Positions 13,771-24,142 of a DNA stretch of 64,000 nt are shown here, piece after piece. Below the pieces are notes generated by a model. The model did not search any database, had not been told where the DNA came from, and worked only from the letters and a program-made list of their open reading frames with translations. The stretch comes from Berberis thunbergii (lineage: Eukaryota > Streptophyta > Magnoliopsida > Ranunculales > Berberidaceae), in NCBI GenBank assembly GCA_003290165.1, contig QNQO01000225.1:806001-870000 (forward strand), in the 5' to 3' direction. The position numbers and the translations under genes are program-made. The first letter of the stretch is position 1; each line of letters begins with the position of its first letter.

Positions 13771-14215
13771 ATACTCTAAATGGTTCTAGTTCCATTTATT
13801 CTTAAGCCCTGTTTGTTGTGATTGCAAAGCAGAGTAAGTCATTAGGAAGCATTACTAATTAAATTCACATTGACAATACAAAAACTCGTTTTGTGGAGAA
13901 ACGTACAAGTCTATAAAAAATTGTTAAAAACAATATATTGCACCAAAAAAGTCTAATTGTTTTCCATTAAAATCTCACCATGATCCTCATTAGTCATCGT
14001 GGGGATTCCCTTTATAATTCCAACTTCTCTACTACTATGTGGTGGATCTCTTCAAGATAAGTTTAAAAATCCCCAAACCAAGTGTTATTGTGTTCACTAA
14101 CTATTCATGCTCACAAAGGAGAAATGTATGCATTTCAAACTACTCGATATTCAAACATTGTTTTTTTGTGCCCACATGCGTATCTATCGGGGCATTTATT
14201 TTGTTAAATGCAGGA

Positions 14216-14596
14216 ATGGCATTTAGAGCGTATGTTGTCTATCGAGGTCATCGCCCTGGAGTATACCTAAACTGGCCCGCATGTTCAGCAGCGGTATCAG
14301 GGTATAGTCGTGCTTCTTACAAAGGGTTTATGTCAGTTGAAGAAGCTGAGGAATCATACGAGTTGTGGGTTCGCTCAGAATCGGTGAGGAGAGATTCGGA
14401 GGAATCCAACAACAATGAAAATGTCAGAGTTAACAATGTAGTTTATGATGATCAAGTTGGTACATCGAATGATCAAAGAAATGTCACTGAAGGGAACAAT
14501 GATCCTTGGGCTTACACGAGGGACTTAATCAATACTTTGATAGTTGTACTTATTATGTTAGGTTTCATATTTATTATTAAGCTCTTGAACGAATGA
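14216..14596 (+). CDS. RNase H1 hybrid-binding-domain protein with C-terminal membrane segment (MULE cargo)
   Basis: A 126-residue frame that opens just after a good acceptor (tgttaaatgcag) at 14213. Residues about 4-48 (AYVVYRGHRPGVYLNW ... GYSRASYKGF ... EEAEESY) match the RNase H1 N-terminal hybrid-binding/viroplasmin fold (PF01693 family), which binds RNA-DNA hybrids. The RNase H catalytic domain is absent. An Asn-rich linker follows, then a hydrophobic run (LINTLIVVLIMLGFIFIIKL) at about 104-123, so a tail-anchored membrane topology is possible. It sits inside the MULE and points away from the left TIR, whose splice donor could join its acceptor. The fold also occurs in caulimoviruses, but no other viral gene is present. 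Expression is unproven. Confidence 0.6.
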   Translation: MAFRAYVVYRGHRPGVYLNWPACSAAVSGYSRASYKGFMSVEEAEESYELWVRSESVRRDSEESNNNENVRVNNVVYDDQVGTSNDQRNVTEGNNDPWAYTRDLINTLIVVLIMLGFIFIIKLLNE

Positions 14597-15884
14597 TGGA
14601 ATTATATGTAATGTAATATGTACATACATATGTATTATGTGAATATATTTCATAATCCAATGAAATTTGTGTTTCATATTGTTCTTTTTTTTCTTCCGTA
14701 TGGTATGTTTTTGTAACTGAAAATACATACTACATGGAAGACGAAGAACTTGGGTCACTAGGTGAGCATGAAAGGAAGAAGCAGAAGAAGGAATCTGTTG
14801 GTAAAATGTGTCTCACTTTTTTAATTTTTTTGTCTGTAAAGCTTTCATGTCTATCTATATTTGCTAAACTTTATTAATGTGTTGTTTATTTTTGTGATCA
14901 GAAATCATAAAATTGCCCTGCATGGCTCCCTGCATGCAATGGTGAGGTTTGCAAACTGTTATAGCAAGATTTAGAAAATAAATTTGATGGGGTTAACAAC
15001 ATCTATTCTTCTGTTAAGAGTGGTTATCTCAACTTGATAGCTGATGCAGATGGTGGTCAGTATTGTATTCCCCAATAATGTAATTTTCCCTTGGTTTTAT
15101 GTTTTATACATTTATATCATAATTAAAAATCTGATATGATTATACTTACAGGTTATTTTTTGAGAAGGTAACATTCTATCCTTGTGGAAATGTGGTTTGA
15201 TCAGTGTGCGGACTTCTTTCTGAAGTGATTGCCAAACTGGAAACATCATTGTCATTGCTGAGATGGGGGTCACTTGCCAAGAGGAGTGACAATTTCCTGA
15301 CTGAAGTTTAGGTTGTTTGCTGGGAAATCAAACTAGTTTCGATTGGTACGTTGGTTATTAGCAGTCTAGCATCACCCTTGCTCAGTTGTTGGTTTTTGTG
15401 GAATAGGGAATTATTAAACAACAATGATTTCCTTGAAATGCAGGTATCCCATGGAATCATTGTCGTCTTGCTAAGAAGCTTGGTTGTTCATCAACATAGA
15501 GGTATGCATGCTAGTTACCAAAATGGCTGTGATGGGGGTCATTAGTTTGTTGAGTCCTTTTAAAACCTTACAAAACATGTTTAGATGGTAAAGCTTGGAT
15601 TATGATCAGCTCGAATGCCTGAAAGATGGCCATGGTTTGGATTCGGATTGGATTATGACCAGCTCATCACTGCAAGGATTACCAAGACAAAATGTTTAGG
15701 TACTCTGTTTCTCACTCACTGATTTCCTCTATTTCCAATTTTAATTCTAGATTTTTGTTTGAAGGGAACTAGATTTTTGGATACCAAGACAAAATGTGAA
15801 GGCTATTAGTAGTCTAACTTACATATAGTTCTGTCCTACTCGTATTCAGTATCTTTTGGATTATAACTTTGGTATCATTTACAG

Positions 15885-15943
15885 ACTGATCAGAAGTTAC
15901 GCGTCTGTGACATTTGTCGAGCATTTCTGAGCGTGTATGACAG
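15885..15943 (+). pseudogene. Captured LUC7-like exon
   Basis: A 59-bp exon with acceptor (atttacag) and donor (CAGGTAATT) encodes TDQKLRVCDICRAFLSVYD. This matches the second zinc-finger region of LUC7-type U1 snRNP splicing factors, whose consensus has Gly where this has Arg after CDIC. No neighbouring LUC7 exons were recognised, so it looks like a fragment picked up by the MULE rather than a gene. Confidence 0.65.
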
Positions 15944-16694
15944 GTAATTTATGCTCTTTTGCCTTTGCTGATCATAGTCATTATCATTTTCTTCTCTAGA
16001 CACCATTTATGCTACTGTCCTATTTAGGTTGATTTCTGTTGTGATCCTTGGGGTTTTATGTTGTATATAACTCCTTGGAAATTTCCGACAATAGTGTGTA
16101 CTTGAGGATGGCCACTACAGACTTGAAAAAAATTGAAGAAAACTGATTGCTTGGTTATCTTTGTATGCAATTCTTGTGTATTTTAGCTGTTACTAACGAG
16201 TAATGGCTCTTCTTGGAGAAAATAATACGGGTGATTCTTGATCAAAGGAAAAAATTAACTGTCATGCCTTGCAAGTTGTTTTATGTACACTGGGTTCTTT
16301 GTTAAGTAATGGTATTTTTCATGCTTCCTAACCAACATTTTTCAAACACAATACTTGGCTGCTCTGTTTCAGTTGAAACCCACTGTCTGACAACTATTCC
16401 CACCTTTGTAAAAATTTTCTTCAATTGTGAACTTTGAGCTTCAACTTTCAATCCAAGCTAGGATGGGAGCTAATTTTTTATGAAAATTGTTATTGGGTGT
16501 TTATGAAGCATGTTGTTTTATCTGAATTTGCAGAGGTTTTGCAGAGATTTCCATGCAAATTGGTTTTGCAGAGATTTTCATGCAAATTGGTTTTGCAGAG
16601 GTTTATCTACTGCAAGTTTACTACTAAATTGTGATCTTTCTAAAGGGCTAATTGGTGAACAGGTAAAAAAAAAAAACAAAACAAAAGAACAGAC

Positions 16695-16994
16695 ATGGAT
16701 GCTAACCTGTACCTTGCATTAGCATCAAGAGATAGTACTAAACTTAAGCAATTTTCTTCCAGGGATCTTCTTCAGGCCATCACAGATCGCAAGAACACAC
16801 CCCTTCATATTGCTGTGCAGTTTGGAGACATAAAATGTGTAGAAAACATCTTCGACAAATCCCCGGATCTGTTAAGACAAAGCAATTCAAGTGGAGACAC
16901 TGCACTACATATTGCTGCATGCAATGGATTAGTTGAAGTTGTCAAGTTTATTCTTGATTACGAGCCCATAGATATATTCTCGATTGATGTTTAA
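16695..16994 (+). pseudogene. Captured ankyrin-repeat gene fragment (ACD6-like)
   Basis: A 99-codon frame starting at an ATG. It contains two ankyrin repeats: NTPLHIAVQFGDIKCVENIF at about residues 35-54 and DTALHIAACNGLVEVVKFIL at about 69-88. The N-terminus (MDANLYLALASRDSTKLKQF) is typical of plant ACD6/ITN1-type membrane ankyrin proteins. Those have many more repeats and a PGG membrane domain, both missing here. It ends at a stop shortly after the second repeat. It lies within the MULE cargo and is best read as a truncated captured copy, although a short ankyrin peptide could be made. Confidence 0.7.
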
Positions 16995-17014
16995 GAGGTG
17001 CTATTCTTGGGAAG

Positions 17015-17119
17015 GTGAGACCACGGATTCTTCCAGTTGCTAGAGTTGGTTGTAATGCCAAGTTAGAGGTGAAGAAAACCTCTGATTGTAAATGGGTTGT
17101 TCAAAACTTCATTGAATTG
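17015..17119 (+). pseudogene. FAR1-type zinc-finger fragment
   Basis: The frame reads PVARVGCNAKLEVKK, then DCKWVVQNFIE, matching the second half of the FAR1 DNA-binding domain (Cys ... KWVV ... F.EHNH). It then breaks at a stop where EHNH is expected. It is on the opposite strand from, and different in sequence from, the element's own transposase. It is therefore a remnant of another FAR1/FRS-type gene or transposase. Confidence 0.5.
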
Positions 17120-17619
17120 TAATTCTCATTGTACAGATATTAATGCTATTGTAAGTTGGTTGAATTGTAAGTTTTCAAACAAACCATTGACACAGAGTAG
17201 TACTGCTATTGTTTGAAATGAAAGTAGTACAGATATTGTTTGAAGAAAAATAGCATTGATTGTGATTTTTCATGCTCCCCCTGCTTGGTGCCCTTGTGGC
17301 AGACTCAATTTCAGTAAATTTTTATCTTGAACTTGACTGCATATTAATGTATTTGTTTGCAGAAGTTTTTGCAGAATTTTGGTATCAACAATGAATTCTT
17401 ATTATCTAAAACTGTATGCAATAACAGGGCCTTGGAATGCTATCATGACCAACTTTAGTTCCTCTTAGTGAATTTCAAGTCATTCTCTTCTTCTCATTGT
17501 ACATTGTAGCCATTGCACAAAGTGGCCATAAACCATGTGCACAAGCTTTCGCAGCAGACCAATTCAATAGTCAAGACCCCCAAGAATCACAATCAAGGAG
17601 TTTCTAGTCAGCCATTTCA

Positions 17620-18640
17620 GACTTCTCAGCATTTCAGCACTTCTCGGCCTCAGTCTCAGCATTCCAGTTCTTCTTCTCAGCATCTCAGCACTTCCATCTT
17701 GCCTTCTCAGCACTTCTCAGCCTCCTTTTCAGTATTTCAGTCCTTCATCTCAGCATTTCAGCAATTCCTGGCCTTCATCTCAGCATTCTCAGCAATCTAT
17801 TCAATCTCAGCATTTCAGCAATTTTTGTCATCCATCTCAGCATTCTCAGCAATCTAGCAAGCTTCATAGTACTCAGCATTATACTCAGCCCGATAGCTCC
17901 TCTAGTGTCAGTACTCAGTGCTCCAGTAGTCAGCCTGGTCTGTCCATCAGCATTCCAATTTCTCGTCAGCTTTCCAAGCTCGATAGGATCACTTCTAGGC
18001 ATTGCCAGCCCGATAGGCAGTATTTCAGCAATTCTGTTCTCACTCAGCATTCTTTTCAGCATGTCATGCCTGATTGGGATTCCTTACATATCTCAGTTCC
18101 AAGGCAGTCTACTTCTCAATGTTTACAGCCCGATAAGCTTGCTAGGCAGTATGCCAGCTATTCAGTTCCTAGTCACTGCTATTCACAGATATTCACAGAA
18201 TATTCATAACAAGAATTCACAGATATTCACAGATATTCATAACAAGAATGTTTGAATTCTTACAGAATATTCATAACAAGAATTCACTGAATTCTTACAG
18301 ATACTATTCAGAGATATTCTTACAGATACTATTCACATAATTCAAAGAATTCACAGAATTCTTACGGATACTATTCACGAAATTCACAGAATACATACTT
18401 CATAACAGCTATTCACATATATTCTTACCGAATGTTTGAATTCACAGAATCAACATTTTCAGAATACTATTCACTGCTTCAAAGCAACATTTTCACAGAA
18501 TACATACTTCATAACAGCTAATTTTTCTGTTAGATACTATTCACATACTATTCACTGCTTCAAATCAACATTTTCAGCATCTTCACTGCTTCAATTCATC
18601 GTTTTCAGCATATTCACAACATTTTCAGCATTTAAAATTT
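17620..18640 (+). repeat. Low-complexity tandem repeats in MULE interior
   Basis: Two adjoining arrays. At about 17620-17880 variants of TCTCAGCATTTCAGCA repeat. At about 18180-18640 variants of ATTCACAGAATATTCATAACA and TTCTTACAGATACTATTCA repeat, with a CCCGATA... motif between the arrays. A frame crossing the first array encodes only Ser/Gln/Phe-rich repeats and is not a gene. Confidence 0.7.
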
Positions 18641-18647
18641 CAGAAAC

Positions 18648-21194
18648 TCATCTTGAAGGCGGTGGCTGCAAAAAAAAAACGATTATATATATATATAAAT
18701 AATTGCAATAGTACTAAAAAATAGTATGACCCCTTGGTTAAAATATATACCTGTGACATCAATGAAAAATATGGATCCATGAATGAGATTGGAATACCAG
18801 ATTGTGACAGCATTGTTTGATCCTTCAAGTTGACAAATACAAATAATAAGTGAACAATCATAAGTGATAATTCGCGACAGTAAATATATTAAATTCAAAC
18901 CTGTGTATTTGGGGTTAGTGAATGAGGTGTCATATATTCTAACTCAGGCCTTCCATTCTGGGAACAACCCTACAAATGACGTGTACGTTAAATTTAATAT
19001 TCTAGACTTAAAAAATTAAATATTCATAAAAACATTTTGCAAAACATACCACATTCTTCTCAAAGGCCTGATCTTTACTTGCTTGTTTATTTTTTTTCCT
19101 TTGTGCTTTTTTTCGAATCTTTTCATCTGTGGGTTGCATCCTTGAATTAGAGCGTCGACCTTTGCTACGAACCGGTAATGGACTATGAATGTTGGATTGC
19201 ATCCCAGAAGTAGTAGTGTTGGACCCAAATTCCATAAACCCATGTGAATCAACACACTCATCCCCATTATCAGTTTTGAGTTGCTCCATTTTCAAAGTGA
19301 TCCATTCATGAACTTGGCATGTCTTCTTTTCATCCTCAGCGGCGTATTCGGCCATTTCATTGAAGTGGCTGCACATCTTGTCAAACCTTTGATTTTCAGG
19401 CTTCATTCCCCAATTTGAATAAACAATCTTAACCTTTGTATGCGCCCTCTTCACATCTTTCCTCCACCTCCGAAGGACATATTTATCTGGTACAGCATGA
19501 ATATCTCGTTCAAACAAAACTTTCAATACATGTCTGCATAAGATCCCCTTGAACTCGAACAATTGGCAATTACACTTGATTATGAAGTCGGCAACGTTAA
19601 AATATACTATATAATTGACTGAACGTTGTCTATCTCCTATCACCAAGTCTTGTCTAACAGTGTACACCTCAAAGCCATTCTCATCTATAACTTCACTACG
19701 AATTGTACAACATATATTCCCTGCAATCTCTTCTTGGAATTTCTTAAATTTTTTGTACTATAGGCAGTTTGAAAAGTTTTCTCTATAGCATAAGGAGTAA
19801 TGCAAGGGATCTGTCGGTGAAACGATTTAAAGTCCGCTTCAGTTTCCTTTTGAACCTTACTTCGTAGTGCATTCTCATATTGTTCAACGAATTGCTTCAA
19901 AGTGGTCTTCGAATTTACATAACCATCAAAAAAGGCATTCATGCTTTCACTCCTTTGAGTTGAAGACATCCCCGCCCAGAAAGTAGATCTTTGATATGTT
20001 GGCACCCAAAGCATTCTATGAAGATATAATCCTTTCAGCCAATCATTTTCTTGCAGACAATATTTCTCAATGAAACCATGCCAATTTACTTCAAATTCTT
20101 CATGAGACAACGAATCGTAAACTGCTCTTTGCATTGCAAACTTTATTGCATCATATTGATTGCAACCGGACAACTTTTCAGGCAACTTCTTCGTAATATG
20201 CCACAAGCACCATCTGTGTCGTGTGTTGGGAAAAACAATTTCAACGGCCCTCTTCATTGCCCTATCTTGATCAGTGATTATAGCCGTCGGAGCATTGCCA
20301 TTCATACACACAAGCCAAGTTTGGAAAAGCCAAACAAACTCTTCAATGGTCTCACCACATATCAATCCACATCCAAAAAGAATTGACCGCCCGTGATGGT
20401 TCACCCCAACAAAAGGAGCAAATGGCATCTCATACTTATTTGTCAAGTATGTAGTGTCGAAGGTAACAGCATCTCCAAACTCCTTGTAAGCTGCTCGGCT
20501 CCATGCATCAGCCCAAAAGACATTTCTCAATCTACCTTTACTGTCCAAATCCAACATATAAAAGAACTCAGCATTGTTAGCTTGCATTTTTTGGAAGTAG
20601 TTATGAATGGCCTCCGCATCCCCTTCCCCAAGCCTCAACCTCCTCATTTTATCCAGATAATTGTAATAATCTTTTTGAGAAAAAGGCAAGCAATCATGAC
20701 CACCAGCTTCTACCACACATGAATTAAAACTCTTATTTGGCCTAATACCCGCCCTATCATTATAATCCAGCTTCTTCTTCACATACGAGCTCATAACTCT
20801 ATTTTTTCGGATAAAATCTAGATTTTCCAGGGCTCAATTCATGATTGTGATCAACTGTTACCTTTGTCACTGACACTGTTCCATCAGGGTAAATTTTACC
20901 TCTAATTTTAGCCAAACATCCACATTTAGTTGTACCCCGTTTATTTACAACATTTTGTGATTGACTTTTATGCTGCCCAGAACGACCACATGCAAGCGTC
21001 ATGAATATAGGTTTTCCATTTTCATCTTTTTCCGTATTCTTTATTTTCACTGGAAATCCTATTTTATTACCATAATCATGAAAATATCGTTGGTACTCAT
21101 TAATGCTGTTGAACTGCATCCCTTCTGTGGGATCCATTATCTCTTCTAAAATTTCTTCATTTTCCATCAATTCATTATCTTCTACACTATCCAT
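18648..21194 (-). CDS. FAR1/Jittery-type MULE transposase (two frame breaks)
   Basis: DDE-type transposase of the element, about 767 residues. Exons on the - strand are 21196-19050, 18969-18901, 18822-18751 and 18665-18648, ending PPPSR-stop; all phases fit. In order: an acidic start (MDSVEDNELMENEE), a FAR1 DNA-binding domain (INEYQRYFHDYGNKIGF ... CGC ... VDHNHEL), a MULE core (VTFDTTYLTNKYEMPFAPFVG, AIITDQD, RHRWCLWHI) and a SWIM finger (KCNCQLF ... CRHVLK). The C-terminal region is basic. The start lies just after acceptor ctttcag (21197-21198), paired with the donor in the right TIR (22831-22832). Two homopolymer length changes break the frame: six A where five fit (about 20802-20807) and six where seven fit (about 19749-19754). 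They cancel overall, leaving the middle third out of frame. Confidence 0.88.
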
Positions 21195-21196
21195 TC

Positions 21197-22710
21197 CTGA
21201 AAGGTTTTTGAAAAAAAAAAATTTCATGTAGTTCTATTTCGACAGAATGCTCTTTTCAAGTAAAAACAACACTCATTATGGAAAATGTACATATCAAGCA
21301 AGATGCATAGCAATCCAAACCTTATAAAATTCACACAATTCAATTCCATTTACCATATTATCTAAAATAACATGAAAATACACCAACAATTACATCAATC
21401 TCTTAATTAATGCAGCAAATACTATTTGGTCATTCTATTTTTAAACTTACTGTTGCATGCCTTGTGTATATGAAATTGGGAGAAGTTTTATGACAAGTAT
21501 ATCTAACAAGACCCAACAAATGGCTCCATGGGCCAGACATTGTGCTAAAACATTCTAGGAATGACAATGAATTTACCAAAGATATAACTAAGTGAAGTAA
21601 AATCCAAAAAACATCAAGTAAAACAACTTGTAAGCCAGATGCCCAAGTTTTGGATTATGGATATTCATAATAGTTTCTTAATGCACATAAAAGATACAGA
21701 ATGACGCATTGTTTCAGGATAAAGAACCTATTGAAAAGATAAGTGATATGGTTGAAGCAAGGACACATCTCAATGGTTCAATTTGAAAAAGATATGAAAC
21801 AAGCATGATTAAAAAAAACTCGTCTAAGAACAACAGAAAGAAAATCACGTCGCTTCTAACTCACATGCTTATAGAAGCATGTTAATGCATTGTGCTTCAT
21901 TCTCCTCCTTCATTAGGTGTAGAGGTGGTAAGCATAGTAAAAACACAAACTTGGCTAGGAAAGAGTATAAACAATTGGATCACAACTGAAATGAATTATC
22001 AAACTAAGTGCAGGGACAGGGTGATTCTTCAATCCATAGAATGTGTCATGCAGGGTGATTCTTCAATACACAGATTGTGTTGGTTTTTCAGTTTTGACAC
22101 CATATACTTAATTAAACTAAGTCTAAAATATGAAATTGATTTGCTTCATGAAGCAATCCACACTCTAATTTAGACTCACAGATCATGAACTCTGAACTGA
22201 ACAGAGATTAAACCCTCAAATTTCACCAAATTCAACTCAAAGACTCAAACTTTTCACAAATTCCTTACCAAACCAAGCAGAACCCATGAATTCTCTAAAC
22301 CCAAAAAAGCACAAAACAAAACCCATCAAAGCAAAACTCGAGAAAAACAACACAAAACTATTAAAAACCCTTGCCTTGACAAAATCATGCAAATCAACTT
22401 CACCCCCAAGGCAGAACATAGAGAATTCTCAATCAAATAAGTAACCCCATGTTGAATATTCCACAAATATAATGAAAAATGTTTGAACTTGACAATAATT
22501 CAGTCATGGTTTAATGTACCTTCTTTGTGGGTTCTGATTTCAGTGTGAAGAAAGCTTCAAACAAAAGACAGTAGGCTGAGTGAGTGGCAACTGAGAGAAA
22601 GGGTCATTCACTTCTCTGCAAAACCAATTTGCATGAAATGATAGAGAAATGAGAAATGATTTCACGACTCGTTCTTCTCTTCTATTTGTTCTCACATACA
22701 AAAAAAGAAC

Positions 22711-22748
<38 letters not shown>

Positions 22749-22832
22749 AAAACGTCAGGAACCCTAGATCTACAAACCCTAGATCTAAAAGAAATCAAGA
22801 AGAAATCAAGAAATTTCAAGTTTCGGACTTAC
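21197..22832 (-). other. 5' UTR intron of the transposase
   Basis: This is the non-coding interval between the splice donor in the right TIR (GTGAAAGGTAAG, - strand) and the acceptor before the transposase ATG. I see no coding sequence. The intron is inferred from splice-site consensus only. Confidence 0.55.
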
Positions 22833-23220
22833 CTTTCACGGGTTTCCTCCGTTTGATTCCAGTTGCTTCAACAATTTCTTCAATTTGTTCTTCCTCTTCT
22901 TCTTCTTCTTCTTCTTCTTCTTCTTCTTCTTCTTCTACTCTCTCGAGTCTCGATTCGCCCTAGAGTTCGGTTTCTCTCGACAGCTTCGATTCGCCCAGAA
23001 TTTCCCCCAACAGTTTCGAGTTTCGACAGTTTGTGAAGCTTGAGTTTCGATTCTTCTTCAAACAATTTGAGTTTCCCCCAAAAATTTTGGCTCCGATGAA
23101 TCCCGCCCAAATTTTGGCTTAGCGAAATTTTTGGCTCGTGCCTGGGAGGCTCCCGAACGCGTGCCAGGGGGTGTCCAGGCAGCCACCCAGGCGCACCTCC
23201 CAGGCCAGCTAGAATTATTG
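22665..23220 (-). repeat. Right TIR of the MULE, promoter side of the transposase
   Basis: Inverted copy of 12472-13014. Read on the - strand it has the same outer GC-rich block, GAA microsatellite (about 22893-22936), TTGTTGAAGCAACTGGAAT, splice donor at 22832-22831 and telo-box-like CTAGGGTTT motifs. It differs mainly by an (AT)n stretch at 22725-22746 where the left TIR has poly-T. The layout suggests that the TIR holds promoter and first exon, with transcription running leftward into the transposase. Confidence 0.85.
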
Positions 23221-23394
23221 AAGCTAGATAGCAAGTATTAAAATCCTTCCAAAGATAGTGAAAGCTACAACCACTCATCTTGATATACCACATGTGGCAG
23301 ATCTAAATGGTTGTAATGGACGCTACACATGCATCACATACATGTACACAAGCATATACATACATACATTTCATCCCACATCCTTCAATTCAAT

Positions 23395-23404
23395 TATATA
23401 AATA
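23395..23404 (+). promoter_or_regulatory. TATA box of the 23494 gene
   Basis: TATATAAATA lies about 90 bp upstream of the ATG at 23494, a normal plant spacing, and a CT-rich leader follows (TCTCTCTACTTAGCTCCTCC). The MULE end at 23220 lies about 175 bp upstream of this box, so any distal promoter is displaced by 10.7 kb. Confidence 0.6.
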
Positions 23405-23493
23405 CAAACACTAAGTTGCTGGTTGAACCACCGCCATTAAGAGAGTAGTACTCTCTCTACTTAGCTCCTCCCTCTGTTCTTGAGTGAGCGACC

Positions 23494-24142
23494 ATGGCTT
23501 GCCTAGACAACAACATGTTCAACTCTGAACACAACAAAGGAGGAGGCATGTGTCATCCTCCTCCAATGAGTCCAAGAATCTCCTTCTCGAACGATTTTAT
23601 CGAAACCCAATCGCAAACAAACAACCATGATGATCGCAACAACGGACCACCACAATCCTCATCTATGGTGGCTTCGGATTTTGAGTTCTCTGTCTCCAAC
23701 TTCTCCATGATGCCTGCGGATGAGCTCTTCTCCCGGGGTACTTTGCTTCCATTCAAGTCTTCTTCGAAGACCACATTGAGAGATGAACTTCTTGTTGATG
23801 AGGACGATGAGGCTTCGCCTAGGCCACCTAAGGGTCCAACCAAGTGGAGGCAGTTTCTAGGATTGAAGAAGTCTCATAAGAAAGTTGATAAGAGTGATGT
23901 GCACATGGAGAGAATAGATGAAGTAAATGGGTCAATTTTTGCTTATGATGTGATGGAAGTTAGCAAAATCTCACAGGTATTCATGAATTTATAACTTCTT
24001 CATACAACATAATATTATACATGGACATAATTTTTATACATAAATATATATTGAAAATGGATTGATTTGGTTTGGTTTCTTTTGCCAGGATATGTTGATT
24101 GATAGAGAGCCAATTTCAAGAGATATGGAGGTGGGGATATGA
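23494..24142 (+). CDS. Small plant-specific protein with MAKR/BKI1-like PADELF motif
   Basis: Two exons (23494-23976 and 24089-24142, GT-AG) give a 178-residue protein. The ATG follows a CT-rich leader and TATA box. Features are SPRISFSNDF near residue 26, then DFEFSVSNFSMMPADELFSR and GTLLPF near 61-87, an acidic LLVDEDDE, and a basic PTKWRQFLGLKKSHKK near 113-128. The PADELF..G.LLP block and basic region resemble the MAKR (membrane-associated kinase regulator) family and the BKI1 gene at 36239. Such proteins bind the plasma membrane through basic residues and modulate receptor kinases. The exact family and function are not known to me, so the MAKR link is an inference from the motif. Confidence 0.75.

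Larger units (their letters stand above)
12463..23229 (-). mobile_element. Complete Mutator-like element (MULE) with long TIRs and cargo
   Basis: The element itself is 12472-23220. It is bounded by identical 9-bp copies of AAGCTAGAT at 12463-12471 and 23221-23229, the target-site length of the Mutator superfamily. Both ends read inward as CAATAATTCTAGCTGGCCTG and stay nearly identical for about 0.55 kb. The - strand encodes a FAR1-type MULE transposase (18648-21194). The left half (13.0-18.6 kb) carries unrelated exon-like fragments: an RNase H1 hybrid-binding domain, LUC7, ankyrin repeats and a FAR1-like zinc-finger piece. An autonomous MULE that also carries captured host sequence combines two classes usually described separately. 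Near-identical TIRs and a perfect target duplication suggest fairly recent insertion. Confidence 0.92.

Noticed and set aside
14216..14596. Possible endogenous caulimovirus, because the hybrid-binding/viroplasmin fold occurs in that virus family
   Set aside because: No reverse transcriptase, movement or coat gene lies nearby, the protein has a membrane tail, and the position inside MULE TIRs fits captured cellular sequence better.
17513..17857. 114-codon Ser/Gln/Phe-rich frame
   Set aside because: It is a product of the TCTCAGCATTTCAGCA tandem repeat.
18648..21194. Host FAR1/FHY3 transcription factor gene
   Set aside because: The gene lies inside perfect MULE termini with a 9-bp duplication and takes its first exon from the TIR, so it is the transposon's own transposase.
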